64,000 nucleotides of DNA from Gaetbulibacter saemankumensis DSM 17032 (GCF_000425645.1 NZ_AUDV01000005.1:372001-436000); one strand, 5' to 3'. Positions 37,201-45,615 are shown, counted from the first letter of the stretch. The notes: generated by a model not told the origin, from the sequence alone. Translations and numbers: made by a program.

Positions 37201-37552
37201 TGCCGGGGAATCCGTACCCAATACGGTATATGGTTCCATCCCAGACACCAAAAAAGAGTTGGAAGCCTTTAACAGGGAACTCAATGGAGATCGATTACGT
37301 GCCAGGTACGAAGGCGTACCACCCACCTCCCTGAAGCAGCGGGTCGATTTGATTACCAGGCAATTATGGAGGTCAACAGCCCCACCCACCACTACTTTCA
37401 AGAAATCGTATGAGGTAGCCGCCAATCAGTTTGGCGATTTATTAAAAACCCTAAGAGAATTGGACAACAAGGTAAAGGCCATAGAATCGCAGTTAGAGGA
37501 ATACGGAGCCCCGTACACCCCAGGCAGATTCCCGGAGTGGAATAGGAATTAG
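34280..37552 (+). CDS. Secreted VPS10/BNR-repeat (sortilin-like) protein
   Basis: The 1090-residue protein has a signal peptide ending SLQAQ (about residue 28). Multiple BNR/Asp-box and sortilin-type repeats are visible: SLWKTTNNGITY, VYKSEDGGKNW, IFKTTDGGETW, VYRSTDRGVSWE, LFRTDDMGSTW, IHYTTDGGQNW and FFTVDGGKDW, across residues about 60-720. The C-terminal 300 residues form a charged linker (KEQRREEEKRLQEK) and a FlgD-like beta segment (TWDFRHHAV region). Such proteins are predicted beta-propellers on the surface or in the periplasm of Bacteroidota; function is unknown. The coding sequence looks distinctly GC-richer than both flanks, and it is followed by a DUF6090 gene. Confidence 0.88.
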   Translation: MKRFTCSLLPFTLLYLLGFFSTHSLQAQSDTPEVKDVSLNGLSFRSIGPAITGGRVVALAVNPFNHHEYYVGSGHGSLWKTTNNGITYTPVFDNENSFAIGAVTLDPSNPNIVWVGTGENNNQNYSMYGDGVYKSEDGGKNWKNMGLKDSHHIGGIVVDPNDSQTVYVAAYGAQRRGNEERGIFKTTDGGETWKKVLYVSQYTGAYEVHMDPRHSNILYAVMHQRMRNLFTSIIGGPETSIYRSIDHGEIWTKMSTGLPTEQMGRIGLAISPVNPDVLFAIVEATKGGGVYRSTDRGVSWEKRSDHVSAYPFYFQKLSCDTKNVDRLYSMDILLQVSIDGGATWKNAGEDKKHVDNHVLWISPDNNKHLISGCDGGVYESFDQAKNWDFKANIPITEIYKVTADNATPFYNVYIGTQDNNSLGGPSRTTSSSGITNRDWVFTQSGDGFQSQVDWKDPNIVYSQSQFGGLARFNKKTGEKLHIKPYDFDDKGYRFDWDAPLLISKFDNKRLYFAAHTLFRTDDMGSTWKEISPDLTRGVPNKMQNLMDRSWSIDEMARKGSMGQLSAITESPLDEKLLYTGSADGLIHYTTDGGQNWNTSATPDLPKYARVSQIIASHFNKNVAYAACQNLLEGDFKPYVLKTTNQGKSWAIYNGNLPERGSTYTIAEDNQNKNLLFVGTNFGVFFTVDGGKDWIQLKNGIPTACVMNMEIQRRENDLVVSTFGRGVYILDDYTPLRSLTPNTLAKEAEIFPIKKAKMYMESNPFGYSGVGSQGASFYTAPNPEVGVTFTYYLKEEDKSLKEQRREEEKRLQEKNEDVKYPSYEQLRKEADEIPVHLLFTITDEAGQVIRKIKTAPKKGVNRITWDFRHHAVTPASLKDFSSDLVWNLPDVGYMVVPGTYKVGLSKFENGSYRTLVEPKSFICESLHVATMTAEERRASDEFNKKVASLTQAIGGADAYRKWLFEKLDELEKAAIAGESVPNTVYGSIPDTKKELEAFNRELNGDRLRARYEGVPPTSLKQRVDLITRQLWRSTAPPTTTFKKSYEVAANQFGDLLKTLRELDNKVKAIESQLEEYGAPYTPGRFPEWNRN

Positions 37553-37655
37553 GAGGATCCCTCTAGAGATTCCTTCCTTTTCAATATGGAAGGATCGGTT
37601 CAAATTACAAAGCATGAAGCTCAAACCCGAGAACAAGCAATAAATATAGGTCGAG

Positions 37656-37715
37656 GTGCTTCATTATAACCAACCAATAACAAATGATAAAATTCTTTAG
37701 AAAAATTAGACAAAA
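37656..37715. repeat. DUF6090 leader repeat
   Basis: This 60-base stretch (5' leader and first codons of the gene at 37684) matches 29178-29237 at 58 of 60 positions. It overlaps the start of the cassette box (GGTGCTTC here rather than GTTGTGCTTC). Confidence 0.85.
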
Positions 37716-38415
37716 CATGATAAAGGAAAATAAGGTTAGCAAATATTTTCTGTATGCTGTGGGAGAAATAATTCTGGTTGTAATTGGAATCTTGATTGCA
37801 CTGCAAGTCAACAATGCTAATGAAATCTCAAAACAGAAACAGAAAGTAAAAAACTACAAAAAGACATTGATTACTGAGCTTAAAGCTGATCTAATGAGGC
37901 TTGATCATTTAGATACTTTATGTAAGAAGAAGCAGAAAGACATAAATAATTATCTTTCAATTTTCAAAAAGGCGGATAAGGAAATAGGGGCAGTAATTCA
38001 TGAGATGAATAACGTTAATTATTATGGTGATTTCTACCAAAGTATTGCCTATACCATTGATGATATTATTAATACGGGCAACCTTGAACTATTTAGCAAT
38101 GAGATTAAACATGCCATTTTAGAATTTAAAGCCACCGAGGAATTCTATGAAAAAACCAAAGCTGAAGTGGTCCAAAAATTTGTTTTAAGTAATCTTGAAT
38201 TTGAAAATGTTGCAGATATGCTCTCATTTAGTGATCAGTCAACGTATGAATATAAAAACCTTAATGACTGGATATTTGATTTAAAATCGGAACAATATAG
38301 ATTATTTAACAACAGGGCACTTGCAGTATTACGGACTTATTATTTCCGAACCGATCAAAATCACAAAATGAGACTAAGCATTGAAAAACTATTAATTGAA
38401 CTGGAGAAAGATTAA
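37684..38415 (+). CDS. DUF6090 family membrane protein, second copy
   Basis: The 243-residue protein begins MIKFFRKIRQNMIKENKVSKYF and has the DUF6090 transmembrane signature AVGEIILVVIGILIALQVNNANE (residues about 25-48). The rest diverges strongly from the copy at 29206, although leader and first 12 codons are nearly identical. At its 3' end GAAGTACAAC (38422-38431) leads into the same compact site AAC-ATT-GGTAGCC-GTTGCACAAG as at 29959. Function unknown. Confidence 0.85.
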   Translation: MIKFFRKIRQNMIKENKVSKYFLYAVGEIILVVIGILIALQVNNANEISKQKQKVKNYKKTLITELKADLMRLDHLDTLCKKKQKDINNYLSIFKKADKEIGAVIHEMNNVNYYGDFYQSIAYTIDDIINTGNLELFSNEIKHAILEFKATEEFYEKTKAEVVQKFVLSNLEFENVADMLSFSDQSTYEYKNLNDWIFDLKSEQYRLFNNRALAVLRTYYFRTDQNHKMRLSIEKLLIELEKD

Positions 38416-38515
38416 ACTTACGAAGTACAACATTGGTAGCCGTTGCACAAGCCCTTATTAGTAATTATAATAGGCAGTGGATTACTGTTTTTAGCTAAAA
38501 AAACATCTGAGACTA

Positions 38516-39012
38516 ATGGTTGAACGATTTAAATTTGACAAAGATCAGAACTTGAAACCCTAGGATAAAATTCTTGTCCCCCTGATGGGGTTTAGCCTAA
38601 CCTTTCCTGTGTTTATTATTGCAGGATAAGACCATCAATTCGTATGGTCAACTATGTCTTCTATATGGCTTAATATCGTAGGCTTAATAATCGTTGCTCT
38701 AGGGTATGCTTTCACTTCATGAGCCATAATTGAAAACCAGTTTTTCTGTTTTATGATGCGTATCCAGCTAGATAGAGGGCATAAAGTCTGTGACAGTGAT
38801 CCTTCCAAGTTGTACGGCACACGGGATATGCGGGAAATATCCATCCACTCCTCGGCATCATGCTAATATGGAGACTCATCCCTGTCTTAATTGACATTGT
38901 TATAAGTATTATTAGAACGGCTTTAGAAGATAGGGCCCTACACAATGTATAACCCGGATATAAAGAATATGCTAATCGGGTAATATACCTACTGATTCCA
39001 GGTGTATTTTGA
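38516..39012 (+). pseudogene. Isoprenylcysteine carboxyl methyltransferase-like (ICMT) pseudogene
   Basis: From ATG 38516 the frame reads MVERFKFDKDQNLKP, then a TAG where WDK is expected, KILVPLMGFSLTFPVFIIAG, then TAA, DHQFVWSTMSSIWLNIV, a TGA where Trp is expected, AIIENQFFCFMMRIQLDRGHKV. A frameshift near 38810 then gives VVRHTGYAGNIHPLLGIM, later IIRTALEDRALHNV, a TAA, PGYKEYANRVIYLLIPGVF. The order DHxFxWS, RGH, VRHxGY, ALEDR, PGYxEY is that of the ICMT/PEMT membrane methyltransferase family. At least four in-frame stops and one frameshift show it is dead. Confidence 0.85.
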
Positions 39013-39153
39013 TTGTAAATTTTATATCAAAGAAAAAGTGAAACAAAAAACAACATCTCAATCCACCTAACGCATTCATTTGAGAGGAATTTATTTCTAT
39101 TAATACAATATCCAAAATAACAAATATCAATTTATAATCGAATATCCAGTTGA

Positions 39154-39317
39154 AGTCACCGTTGGAGGTTTTGTCGGGAATAACGAAACGTACTTTTGAA
39201 ATTGGAGACGTGTATACAGGCACCGATTCGGGTAGTCATGTTATAACAATAAGAATCGCCGAACACGAAGAATTAAATGACGATTATCCTGATAGTCATA
39301 TTATTTGGACTTTTTAA
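39154..39317 (+). pseudogene. Short unrecognised coding remnant
   Basis: A plus-strand frame after a TGA near 39151 encodes about 54 residues ending GDVYTGTDSGSHVITI, RIAEHEELNDDYPDSHIIWTF and a stop. It has protein-like composition but no start codon, so it is probably the tail of a decayed gene. Confidence 0.3.
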
Positions 39318-39435
39318 ACGTCCCTCTTGGAAATCTAAAGGCATAAGAATAATGACGCCTCTTGATAAAATTTAAAAACTCCGCATCTAGTTCCCTATGC
39401 TCTATGTTTCCTTTCAAAAATCCTTGCAAATTTGC

Positions 39436-39443
39436 TATCTTCG
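39436..39443 (+). promoter_or_regulatory. Candidate promoter for the methyltransferase at 39492
   Basis: TATCTTCG (one mismatch to TAnnTTTG) is preceded by TTTC at 39412-39415 with a 20-base spacer, fitting the -33/-7 arrangement; the start codon is 49 bp downstream. Confidence 0.4.
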
Positions 39444-39491
39444 ATTTGTTACAGAACATACTAGTATGGAAAACTATAAGCAAACTATTGA

Positions 39492-40247
39492 ATGGACGTT
39501 ACAAAACATAATCAAATAGCTTGGGACCATTACGTTGATCAAAACGATCGATGGACCATTCCTGCATCTAAGCAAGAAATAGAACAAGCAAAAATAGGAT
39601 ACTGGAACATTGTACTAACTCCAAAAAAAGCAGTCCCACACCATTGGTTTCCTGATTTAAAAGATTTAAAAATTTTAGGGCTTGCCTCTGGAGGTGGACA
39701 ACAAGGTCCTATTCTTGCGACCTTGGGGGCAAAGGTTACCATTTTCGATAATTCTGAAAAACAATTACTACAAGATAAAACCTTAAGTGATAAGTATAAC
39801 CTTGGCATAAAAACGGTTCAGGGAGATATGAGAGATCTTTCTGTGTTTTCAGATAATTCATTCGATGTAATATTTAATCCTTGTTCCATTCTATTCGTAG
39901 ATAATGTGCTACCGGTTTGGAAAGAATGCTTCCGGGTACTAAAATTGAACGGTATTTTAATGACTGGCTTAATCAATCCTTTGTCATTTCAACTGGATGA
40001 AGAAAGCTTAAAACTCATTTACAAGCAACCTTTTTCAGACCTACATTCATTACCTATAGAAAAATTGAATGCGTTAAAAAAGAATAACGACCCTTTAGCA
40101 TTTGGACATAGCCTGACCGACCAAATTAGTGGACAATTAAAAGCTGGTTTTAATATAACAGATATGTATGAGGATGATTGGGGAGGTGAAAGTAAATTGG
40201 ATGATTATTTTCCGGCGTTCATAGCGACAAGGGCAATAAAACGATAA
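39492..40247 (+). CDS. Class I SAM-dependent methyltransferase
   Basis: The 251-residue protein shows motif I LKILGLASGGGQQGPILATLGAKVTIFDNS (residues about 56-85), motif II-like VQGDMRDLSVFSDNSFDVIFNPCSILF and CFRVLKLNGILMTGL. The glycine-rich SGGGQQG loop is characteristic of a small-molecule methyltransferase group common in Bacteroidota and Firmicutes. It is the first intact gene after the decayed region. Substrate unknown. Confidence 0.88.
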   Translation: MDVTKHNQIAWDHYVDQNDRWTIPASKQEIEQAKIGYWNIVLTPKKAVPHHWFPDLKDLKILGLASGGGQQGPILATLGAKVTIFDNSEKQLLQDKTLSDKYNLGIKTVQGDMRDLSVFSDNSFDVIFNPCSILFVDNVLPVWKECFRVLKLNGILMTGLINPLSFQLDEESLKLIYKQPFSDLHSLPIEKLNALKKNNDPLAFGHSLTDQISGQLKAGFNITDMYEDDWGGESKLDDYFPAFIATRAIKR

Positions 40248-40363
40248 TTACAAGGAAAAATCTAATCATTAAATAACTATAAGTCATTATTTAATCACCT
40301 ACTTCCAAATACTAACCCAGATATTATGAATGCCATCAGGTTAGCGTACTAATGGCTTTGATT

Positions 40364-41194
40364 ATGAAGTTAAGAGTTTTAAATAAAATATCAGCATCCA
40401 TGAATAGCACGAGTAAAATGCCCGTCCTATTTCTAGGGCATGGTAGTCCCATGAATGCCATTGAAGAAAACGAATTTGTTACTGGATTTAGAAAAATAGG
40501 CAAAGAAATAGCAAAACCCAATGCCATTCTATGTATTTCTGCCCATTGGGAAACAAAAGGAACTTTTGTAACTGCCATGCAAAACCCACCAACTATTCAC
40601 GATTTTAGCGGCTTTCCTCGAGCATTGTTCGATGTTCAGTATCCGGCACCAGGAAGTCTTGAATTAGCTCAACAAACAAAAGGATTGATTACTAAAACAG
40701 AAGTTGGCTTAGATGATAAATGGGGACTTGATCACGGTGCGTGGAGTGTTATAAAACATTTATACCCAGACGCTGAAATTCCTGTAATACAAATGAGTAT
40801 TGATTACACAAAACCTGCACGTTACCATTATGAACTTGCAAAAGAAATTAGCAGTCTTCGCCAAAACAGTATATTGATTATTGGAAGTGGAAATATCGTT
40901 CATAACCTACGAATGGTAGCATGGAATAAGCTCAATGAAGAATTTGCTTTCGACTGGGCTACTGAAGCAAATGAAACCATAAAACACCATATTTTAAATG
41001 GGGACTTTCAACCTTTAATTGATTTTAAATCGCAAGGAAGCGCCTTCAATCTTGCTATTCCTACACCGGAGCATTATTTGCCATTACTTTACACCTTAGC
41101 ATTTAAAGAAGACAACGAAAACATTACATTATTTAATGATAAGCCAGTTGCAGGTTCATTAACTATGACTTCAATAAAGATAGATACCGTTTAA
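40364..41194 (+). CDS. ygiD: 4,5-DOPA dioxygenase extradiol-like protein (LigB fold)
   Basis: I take ATG 40364 (276 residues), because flavobacterial homologues carry a short leader before MPVLFLGHGSPMNAI; 40352 and 40400 are alternatives. Metal-ligand histidines appear in FLGHGSPMN, ISAHWETKG and DHGAWSVIKHLYPDA, and IIGSGNIVHNLR follows. The family is a LigB-type extradiol ring-cleavage dioxygenase with Zn or Fe, for example plant and E. coli YgiD DOPA dioxygenase. The real substrate in this organism is unknown. Confidence 0.9.
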   Translation: MKLRVLNKISASMNSTSKMPVLFLGHGSPMNAIEENEFVTGFRKIGKEIAKPNAILCISAHWETKGTFVTAMQNPPTIHDFSGFPRALFDVQYPAPGSLELAQQTKGLITKTEVGLDDKWGLDHGAWSVIKHLYPDAEIPVIQMSIDYTKPARYHYELAKEISSLRQNSILIIGSGNIVHNLRMVAWNKLNEEFAFDWATEANETIKHHILNGDFQPLIDFKSQGSAFNLAIPTPEHYLPLLYTLAFKEDNENITLFNDKPVAGSLTMTSIKIDTV

Positions 41195-41336
41195 AGTAAC
41201 TGCCTTCGGGATGTTTTAGATATGACAAATTAAAGGTGTTTAATCCTCTAATATTTAAATAATTTTAAAATTTGTAATGGAAGGTCACAAAAAATCAATT
41301 AACTTTATAGAGCATTGATCTTTAAAACATGAAACC

Positions 41337-41540
41337 ATGAAAAAAAATATGGGTTCGGCAGACCGAATTATCAGAATTATAATCGCTGCTGTTATTGGTA
41401 CTCTTTATTTTACGGAAATCATCTCTGGAACGTTAGGCCTAATACTTGTAATATTCGCAGCTATTTTTGTTTTAACAAGCCTAGTAAGCTTTTGTCCGCT
41501 TTATATGCCTTTTGGTATAAAAACTTGTTCAAAAGAATAG
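41337..41540 (+). CDS. DUF2892 small membrane protein
   Basis: The 67-residue protein has two hydrophobic helices. It begins NMGSADRIIRIIIAAVIGTLYF and ends LVSFCPLYMPFGIKTC, both diagnostic for DUF2892 (YgaP-type membrane tail). Two Cys near the C-terminus may be functional. It usually travels with rhodanese-like domains, which are absent here. Confidence 0.9.
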   Translation: MKKNMGSADRIIRIIIAAVIGTLYFTEIISGTLGLILVIFAAIFVLTSLVSFCPLYMPFGIKTCSKE

Positions 41541-41628
41541 GGCTATGAAAACAATTAAATTCTAAAAACATTTAGAGTAGTTTACACACAACCTAAATGC
41601 TTAATTATTAATATTGTATCTTATTAGA

Positions 41629-43323
41629 ATGAAATATTCTAATAAGATACTGTTAAACATAGCCATTCTATTCTTTTCCTTACTTCTTTCATGTAAAAAC
41701 AGCCCCCACAAGCCCAATATAAGCTCCTTAAACCTACTAAGAGGTGAATTACAATTATGCGGAGACGGACAATTTGGAGATGTTAACTTCTCTGAATCTT
41801 GCAGCCAAGAAACACGAGATAAATTTAATCTTGCCATTTCCTTACTCCACTCCTTTGAATATGCAGAAGCCGAAAAGGCCTTTGTAAAAGTTATAGATAA
41901 AGACCCACAATGCGCTATGGCCTATTGGGGTGTAGCTATGAGCATTTATCATGATTTATGGGCTCCACCAAATACATCTGATCTAGAAAAAGGTGTAAAA
42001 CTATTGTCCATTGCCAAAACATTACCTAAATCAAAAAAAGCAGAACAGTATATTGAAGCTATTGGGGCGTTCTATTTAGATTGGGAGAACATAGACACGC
42101 AAACAAGAAAGGATAGATATGCTCAAAAAATGTTAAACATGTATCAAACATATAAAGATGATACTGAAGTTTCGGTTTTTTATGCATTAGCATTGCGCGC
42201 CTCAGCTCTACCAAGTGATAAAACCTATTCTAAACAAAGAGAATCAGGAAAAATACTAGAAACTTTATTTAAAAAAGAACCCAATCACCCAGGCATAGCG
42301 CATTATATAATTCACGCCTATGATTATCCTGAATTAGCTTTATTAGGATTAAATACTGCTAGACGATATGCCTCTATTGCACCAAATTCTGCACATGCAC
42401 AACATATGCCATCGCACATATTTACGCGTTTAGGACTCTGGAACGAATCCATTAGTTCTAATATTAGTTCGGCTGAATCTGCCATTTGCTATGCAGAAAA
42501 TATTGCTCCTGGTGCACATTGGGATGAGGAGGTACACGCTATGGGTTATTTAGTGTACGCCTATTTACAAACAGGCAATAATGAGCTAGCATATGAGCAG
42601 TACGACTACCTTAAAACATTCAAAGAAATTTTTCCTCCAAATTTTAAATTAGCATATACTGCAGCTGCTATTCCTGCTCGTTTGGCAGTTGAGAACAAAA
42701 ACTGGAAAGAAGCTGCGAATCTCAAATTACCAAATCAATTAGAGATAAATTGGAAAGCGTTTCCCTGGCAGGCATCTTTACTTCATTTTGCAAAAGCTTT
42801 AGGAAATATACACATTAACAATTTGGAAACTGCCCAAAAGGAACTGAACTTATTAGAGGCCTTTAAATCACAACTATTAAGTCAAAATAAAACTTACGAA
42901 GCTAATCAATTGACCATTGAAATAACAACTATTAAAGCATGGATGCAATTAAAAAAAGGCAAAAATAAACAAGCTTTGATTCATATGTATTCGGCTGCAA
43001 ATTTGGAAAGTAAAACATCCAAACACCCTGTAACGCCAGGGGAAATATTACCAGCAGATGAACTCTTAGCAGATATGCTTTTGGCACTGAATCAACCCCA
43101 AGAAGCCTTAGCTATTTATGAATTAAACCAACAAAGAAGACCTAATAGGTTTAATGGAATTTATGGAGCTGCTATAGCCGCAAAACAAACGGGCAATCGT
43201 TTAAAGGCAATCCGTTATTTTAACTTATTGCTAAAACAAACTGAAAATGTAAAAAGCAAAAGACCTGAACTAGAAGAAGCAAAAGCCTTTCTGAAACAAA
43301 ATAACATAATTTATGGTATATAA
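41629..43323 (+). CDS. TPR-repeat lipoprotein
   Basis: From ATG 41629 (564 residues) there is a lipoprotein signal ending LLLSC. The body is built of tetratricopeptide-like helices: LLHSFEYAEAEKAFVKVIDKDPQCAMAYWGVAM, then several degenerate copies up to ALAIYELNQQRRPNRFNGIYGAAIAAKQTG near the end. A CGDG motif near residue 45 precedes the repeats. The gene overlaps the SCO gene by 11 bp, so the two are translationally linked and may handle copper or respiratory assembly together. Exact function unknown. Confidence 0.85.
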   Translation: MKYSNKILLNIAILFFSLLLSCKNSPHKPNISSLNLLRGELQLCGDGQFGDVNFSESCSQETRDKFNLAISLLHSFEYAEAEKAFVKVIDKDPQCAMAYWGVAMSIYHDLWAPPNTSDLEKGVKLLSIAKTLPKSKKAEQYIEAIGAFYLDWENIDTQTRKDRYAQKMLNMYQTYKDDTEVSVFYALALRASALPSDKTYSKQRESGKILETLFKKEPNHPGIAHYIIHAYDYPELALLGLNTARRYASIAPNSAHAQHMPSHIFTRLGLWNESISSNISSAESAICYAENIAPGAHWDEEVHAMGYLVYAYLQTGNNELAYEQYDYLKTFKEIFPPNFKLAYTAAAIPARLAVENKNWKEAANLKLPNQLEINWKAFPWQASLLHFAKALGNIHINNLETAQKELNLLEAFKSQLLSQNKTYEANQLTIEITTIKAWMQLKKGKNKQALIHMYSAANLESKTSKHPVTPGEILPADELLADMLLALNQPQEALAIYELNQQRRPNRFNGIYGAAIAAKQTGNRLKAIRYFNLLLKQTENVKSKRPELEEAKAFLKQNNIIYGI

Positions 43324-43948
43324 TAAAGCACAACCTATACTGTATATTTTAATAGTTTGTTTCATGTTTTCCTGTAAAAAAACAAGACAACTACCCATTT
43401 ATAATCCTTCAGACTTTAATCCTAAGTTAGTAGATATAAGTCTCCATGAAAAAAACACAAATCATACAGTTGCCGATTTTGAGTTAATAAATCAAAACGG
43501 AATAACAATAACTCAAGACGACTATAAAGACAAAATTTATGTTGTCGATTTCTTTTTTACGAGATGTCCAACTATATGCCCCATAATGACTAGTAATATG
43601 GTAAAACTCCAAAATCTTTTGTTCGAATATGATGATATTATGTTTTTATCCTTGTCGGTAACTCCCGAAATCGATAGCATAGCGGTTTTAAAAAAATACG
43701 CTATAGAAAAAGGCGTTATAGATTCTAAATGGAATATAACTACCGGAGACAAAAAGCATATTTATGAGTTAGCAAGAAAGAGTTTCTTTGCTGTAGTTGA
43801 ACAAGGTGATGGTGGCCTACAAGATTTCATACATACCCCAAACTTTATTCTGATAGACAAGAAAAGACAAATAAGAGGCATTTATGATGGGACAAATGAC
43901 AAGGACATGATTCGTTTAGAAAAAGATATTGATATATTGATTCATTAA
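43313..43948 (+). CDS. SCO1/SenC family copper chaperone lipoprotein
   Basis: The 211-residue protein has a lipoprotein-like signal (CFMFSC). The SCO thioredoxin fold carries the copper motif CPTIC within FFFTRCPTICPIMTSNM, and the conserved His in DFIHTPNFILIDKK. It is expected to deliver copper to cytochrome c oxidase (CuA) or act as a thiol reductase. The start codon overlaps the end of the TPR gene, an arrangement that ties the two together. Confidence 0.93.
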   Translation: MVYNKAQPILYILIVCFMFSCKKTRQLPIYNPSDFNPKLVDISLHEKNTNHTVADFELINQNGITITQDDYKDKIYVVDFFFTRCPTICPIMTSNMVKLQNLLFEYDDIMFLSLSVTPEIDSIAVLKKYAIEKGVIDSKWNITTGDKKHIYELARKSFFAVVEQGDGGLQDFIHTPNFILIDKKRQIRGIYDGTNDKDMIRLEKDIDILIH

Positions 43949-44112
43949 TTATCAACTGATAAATAATACATGCTTAATAATAATTTGCTCTTAACCTCCT
44001 TAAACTTCAGCACTAAAATCTCTTTTTCCTAAATTAGCATAGCTCAACATCAAGTATTTATTTTGAATATATTAGATAAGTGAATAGCTATTAAAGCAAT
44101 ATTATAAATTTA

Positions 44113-44412
44113 ATGGAAGTTAAAATTCAGTACCATTTTTCTGCCAAAATATGGCAGCATAACGCACCGGGAGGATGGCATTTTACTTCGGTGCCTAATT
44201 TTATATCAAAAGAGATTCGAGAAAATTTAAAATGGCAGGAAGAAGGTTGGGGTCGTATGAAGGCCATTGCTGAAATAGGTTCGAAAAGATGGGAAACGGC
44301 TATTTGGTTTGACACTAAGAGAAATACTTATATTCTTCCAATAAAGGCTGAAATACGAAAAAAATTGAATCTTACCACTAATGATATGATTCATTTGACT
44401 ATTTGGGTTTAA
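44113..44412 (+). CDS. DUF1905 family protein
   Basis: The 99-residue protein reads WQHNAPGGWHFTSVPNFISKEIRENLKWQEEGWGRMKAIAEIGSKRWETAIWF, ending DMIHLTIWV, the whole DUF1905 beta-barrel-like domain. The function of the family is unknown. It stands alone. Confidence 0.9.
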   Translation: MEVKIQYHFSAKIWQHNAPGGWHFTSVPNFISKEIRENLKWQEEGWGRMKAIAEIGSKRWETAIWFDTKRNTYILPIKAEIRKKLNLTTNDMIHLTIWV

Positions 44413-44721
44413 GCTAAAAATAACCTTTATATATCATATAATGGGGTTACTTATCCCTCATCAGTAATAGTTCTCATTACAACATTTGCTCCTATGTATT
44501 TGAGACAAAATAAAGCTAAATTAATTCTGTTTTGAAGTACTGATAATTACTTATAACTTAATTATATAATAAATATGCCAGCAGTTTAAGTACTATCATA
44601 AACTACTGGCATGTTAATTAGGTGCTTTGTATTTAAAATTTGAAAACCCGGTATTCCCTATTATTTTAATAACAATTGTAGATGTACATTTTTGTTCATC
44701 AATATTTTAGGTTATACTTTA
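44413..44721. other. Intergenic region between convergent genes
   Basis: No gene was seen. A 14-bp imperfect hairpin is present at 44575-44612 (annotated separately). Confidence 0.6.
44575..44612. terminator. Hairpin between convergent genes
   Basis: ATGCCAGCAGTTTA (44575-44588) pairs with TAAACTACTGGCAT (44599-44612), one mismatch, 10-base loop. There is no strong T tract, so termination is likely but not certain. Confidence 0.55.
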
Positions 44722-45561
44722 TTAATTTAAGACAGCCTTTACCGCTTCAGACAATGGTGTTGTAGGTCGACCAATTAGCTTAGATAAGGTTTTTTCTTCA
44801 TAAAATAGATCGCCTTTTGACGCACTTACATCCCAGCTAGCTATTCCTTCGGCAAAAACATCCGGAAGACCTAAACCTTTTAATATGTCGCAATAGTCTT
44901 TTTCGGGTAAGTTGTTATAAGGAATCTCTTTATTTATTTGTTTTGAAATTTCCTGAGCTAAGTCTTCCAGAGTATACGACTCATCTCCTGCAAGTTCAAA
45001 AACACTATTTTTGTTATTTTCACTAGTCAAAACTACCGCTGCAGCTTCAGCATAATCATTACGAGTTGCTGATGAAATTTTTCCATTTCCTGCACTACCT
45101 ACAAAGGCTCCTGCTCCTACTGCTCCTGGTACAGAACCCGTATAATTTTCGGTGTACCATCCATTTCTTAAAATGGTGTAGGCAATTCCAGATTCTTTTA
45201 ATAATTTTTCTGTTGCTAGGTGTTCACCAGCAAGATTAATACTAGTAGTATCAGCTTTAAGTAAACTGGTATAAACGATCCATTTAACATCAGCTTCTTT
45301 AGCTGCCCTAATTACATTTTCATGCTGACTAGCTCTTTTACCTATTTCATTTCCTGAAATCAATAAAAGCGTATCAATTCCTTTTAAGACTTCAGATAAA
45401 TTATCTGAATTTTCATAATCAAAAGTTCTAGCCTCTATTCCTTCCACTTTCTTTGGAGAACGCACAAGTGCTACTAAATTTGAAGCGTTTGTTCTTTCTT
45501 TTAAATGCTCTACTACAAGAGCTCCTAGTTGTCCGGTTGCACCGGTAATTCCAATTTTCAT
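44722..45561 (-). CDS. NmrA/QorB-like NAD(P)-dependent oxidoreductase
   Basis: The 279-residue protein starts MKIGITGATGQLGALVVEHL, an NAD(P)-binding GxxGxxG Rossmann motif, and continues ALVRSPKK and YTSLLKAD with Tyr in the NmrA-like position. The ILRNGWYTENY motif is typical of the QorB/YtfG group that reduces quinones. An Rrf2 regulator lies 54 bp upstream in the same direction, a common pairing for redox-responsive quinone reductases. Confidence 0.88.
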   Translation of the reverse strand: MKIGITGATGQLGALVVEHLKERTNASNLVALVRSPKKVEGIEARTFDYENSDNLSEVLKGIDTLLLISGNEIGKRASQHENVIRAAKEADVKWIVYTSLLKADTTSINLAGEHLATEKLLKESGIAYTILRNGWYTENYTGSVPGAVGAGAFVGSAGNGKISSATRNDYAEAAAVVLTSENNKNSVFELAGDESYTLEDLAQEISKQINKEIPYNNLPEKDYCDILKGLGLPDVFAEGIASWDVSASKGDLFYEEKTLSKLIGRPTTPLSEAVKAVLN

Positions 45562-45615
45562 GTTTATAAATATTTAATTGTAATAATTATTGTTACATTA
45601 ATGGTTAAAAAAATA

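Noticed and set aside
37605-37814. Minus-strand ORFs of 61-69 residues
   Set aside because: They lie antisense to the leader and start of a DUF6090 gene and look non-coding.
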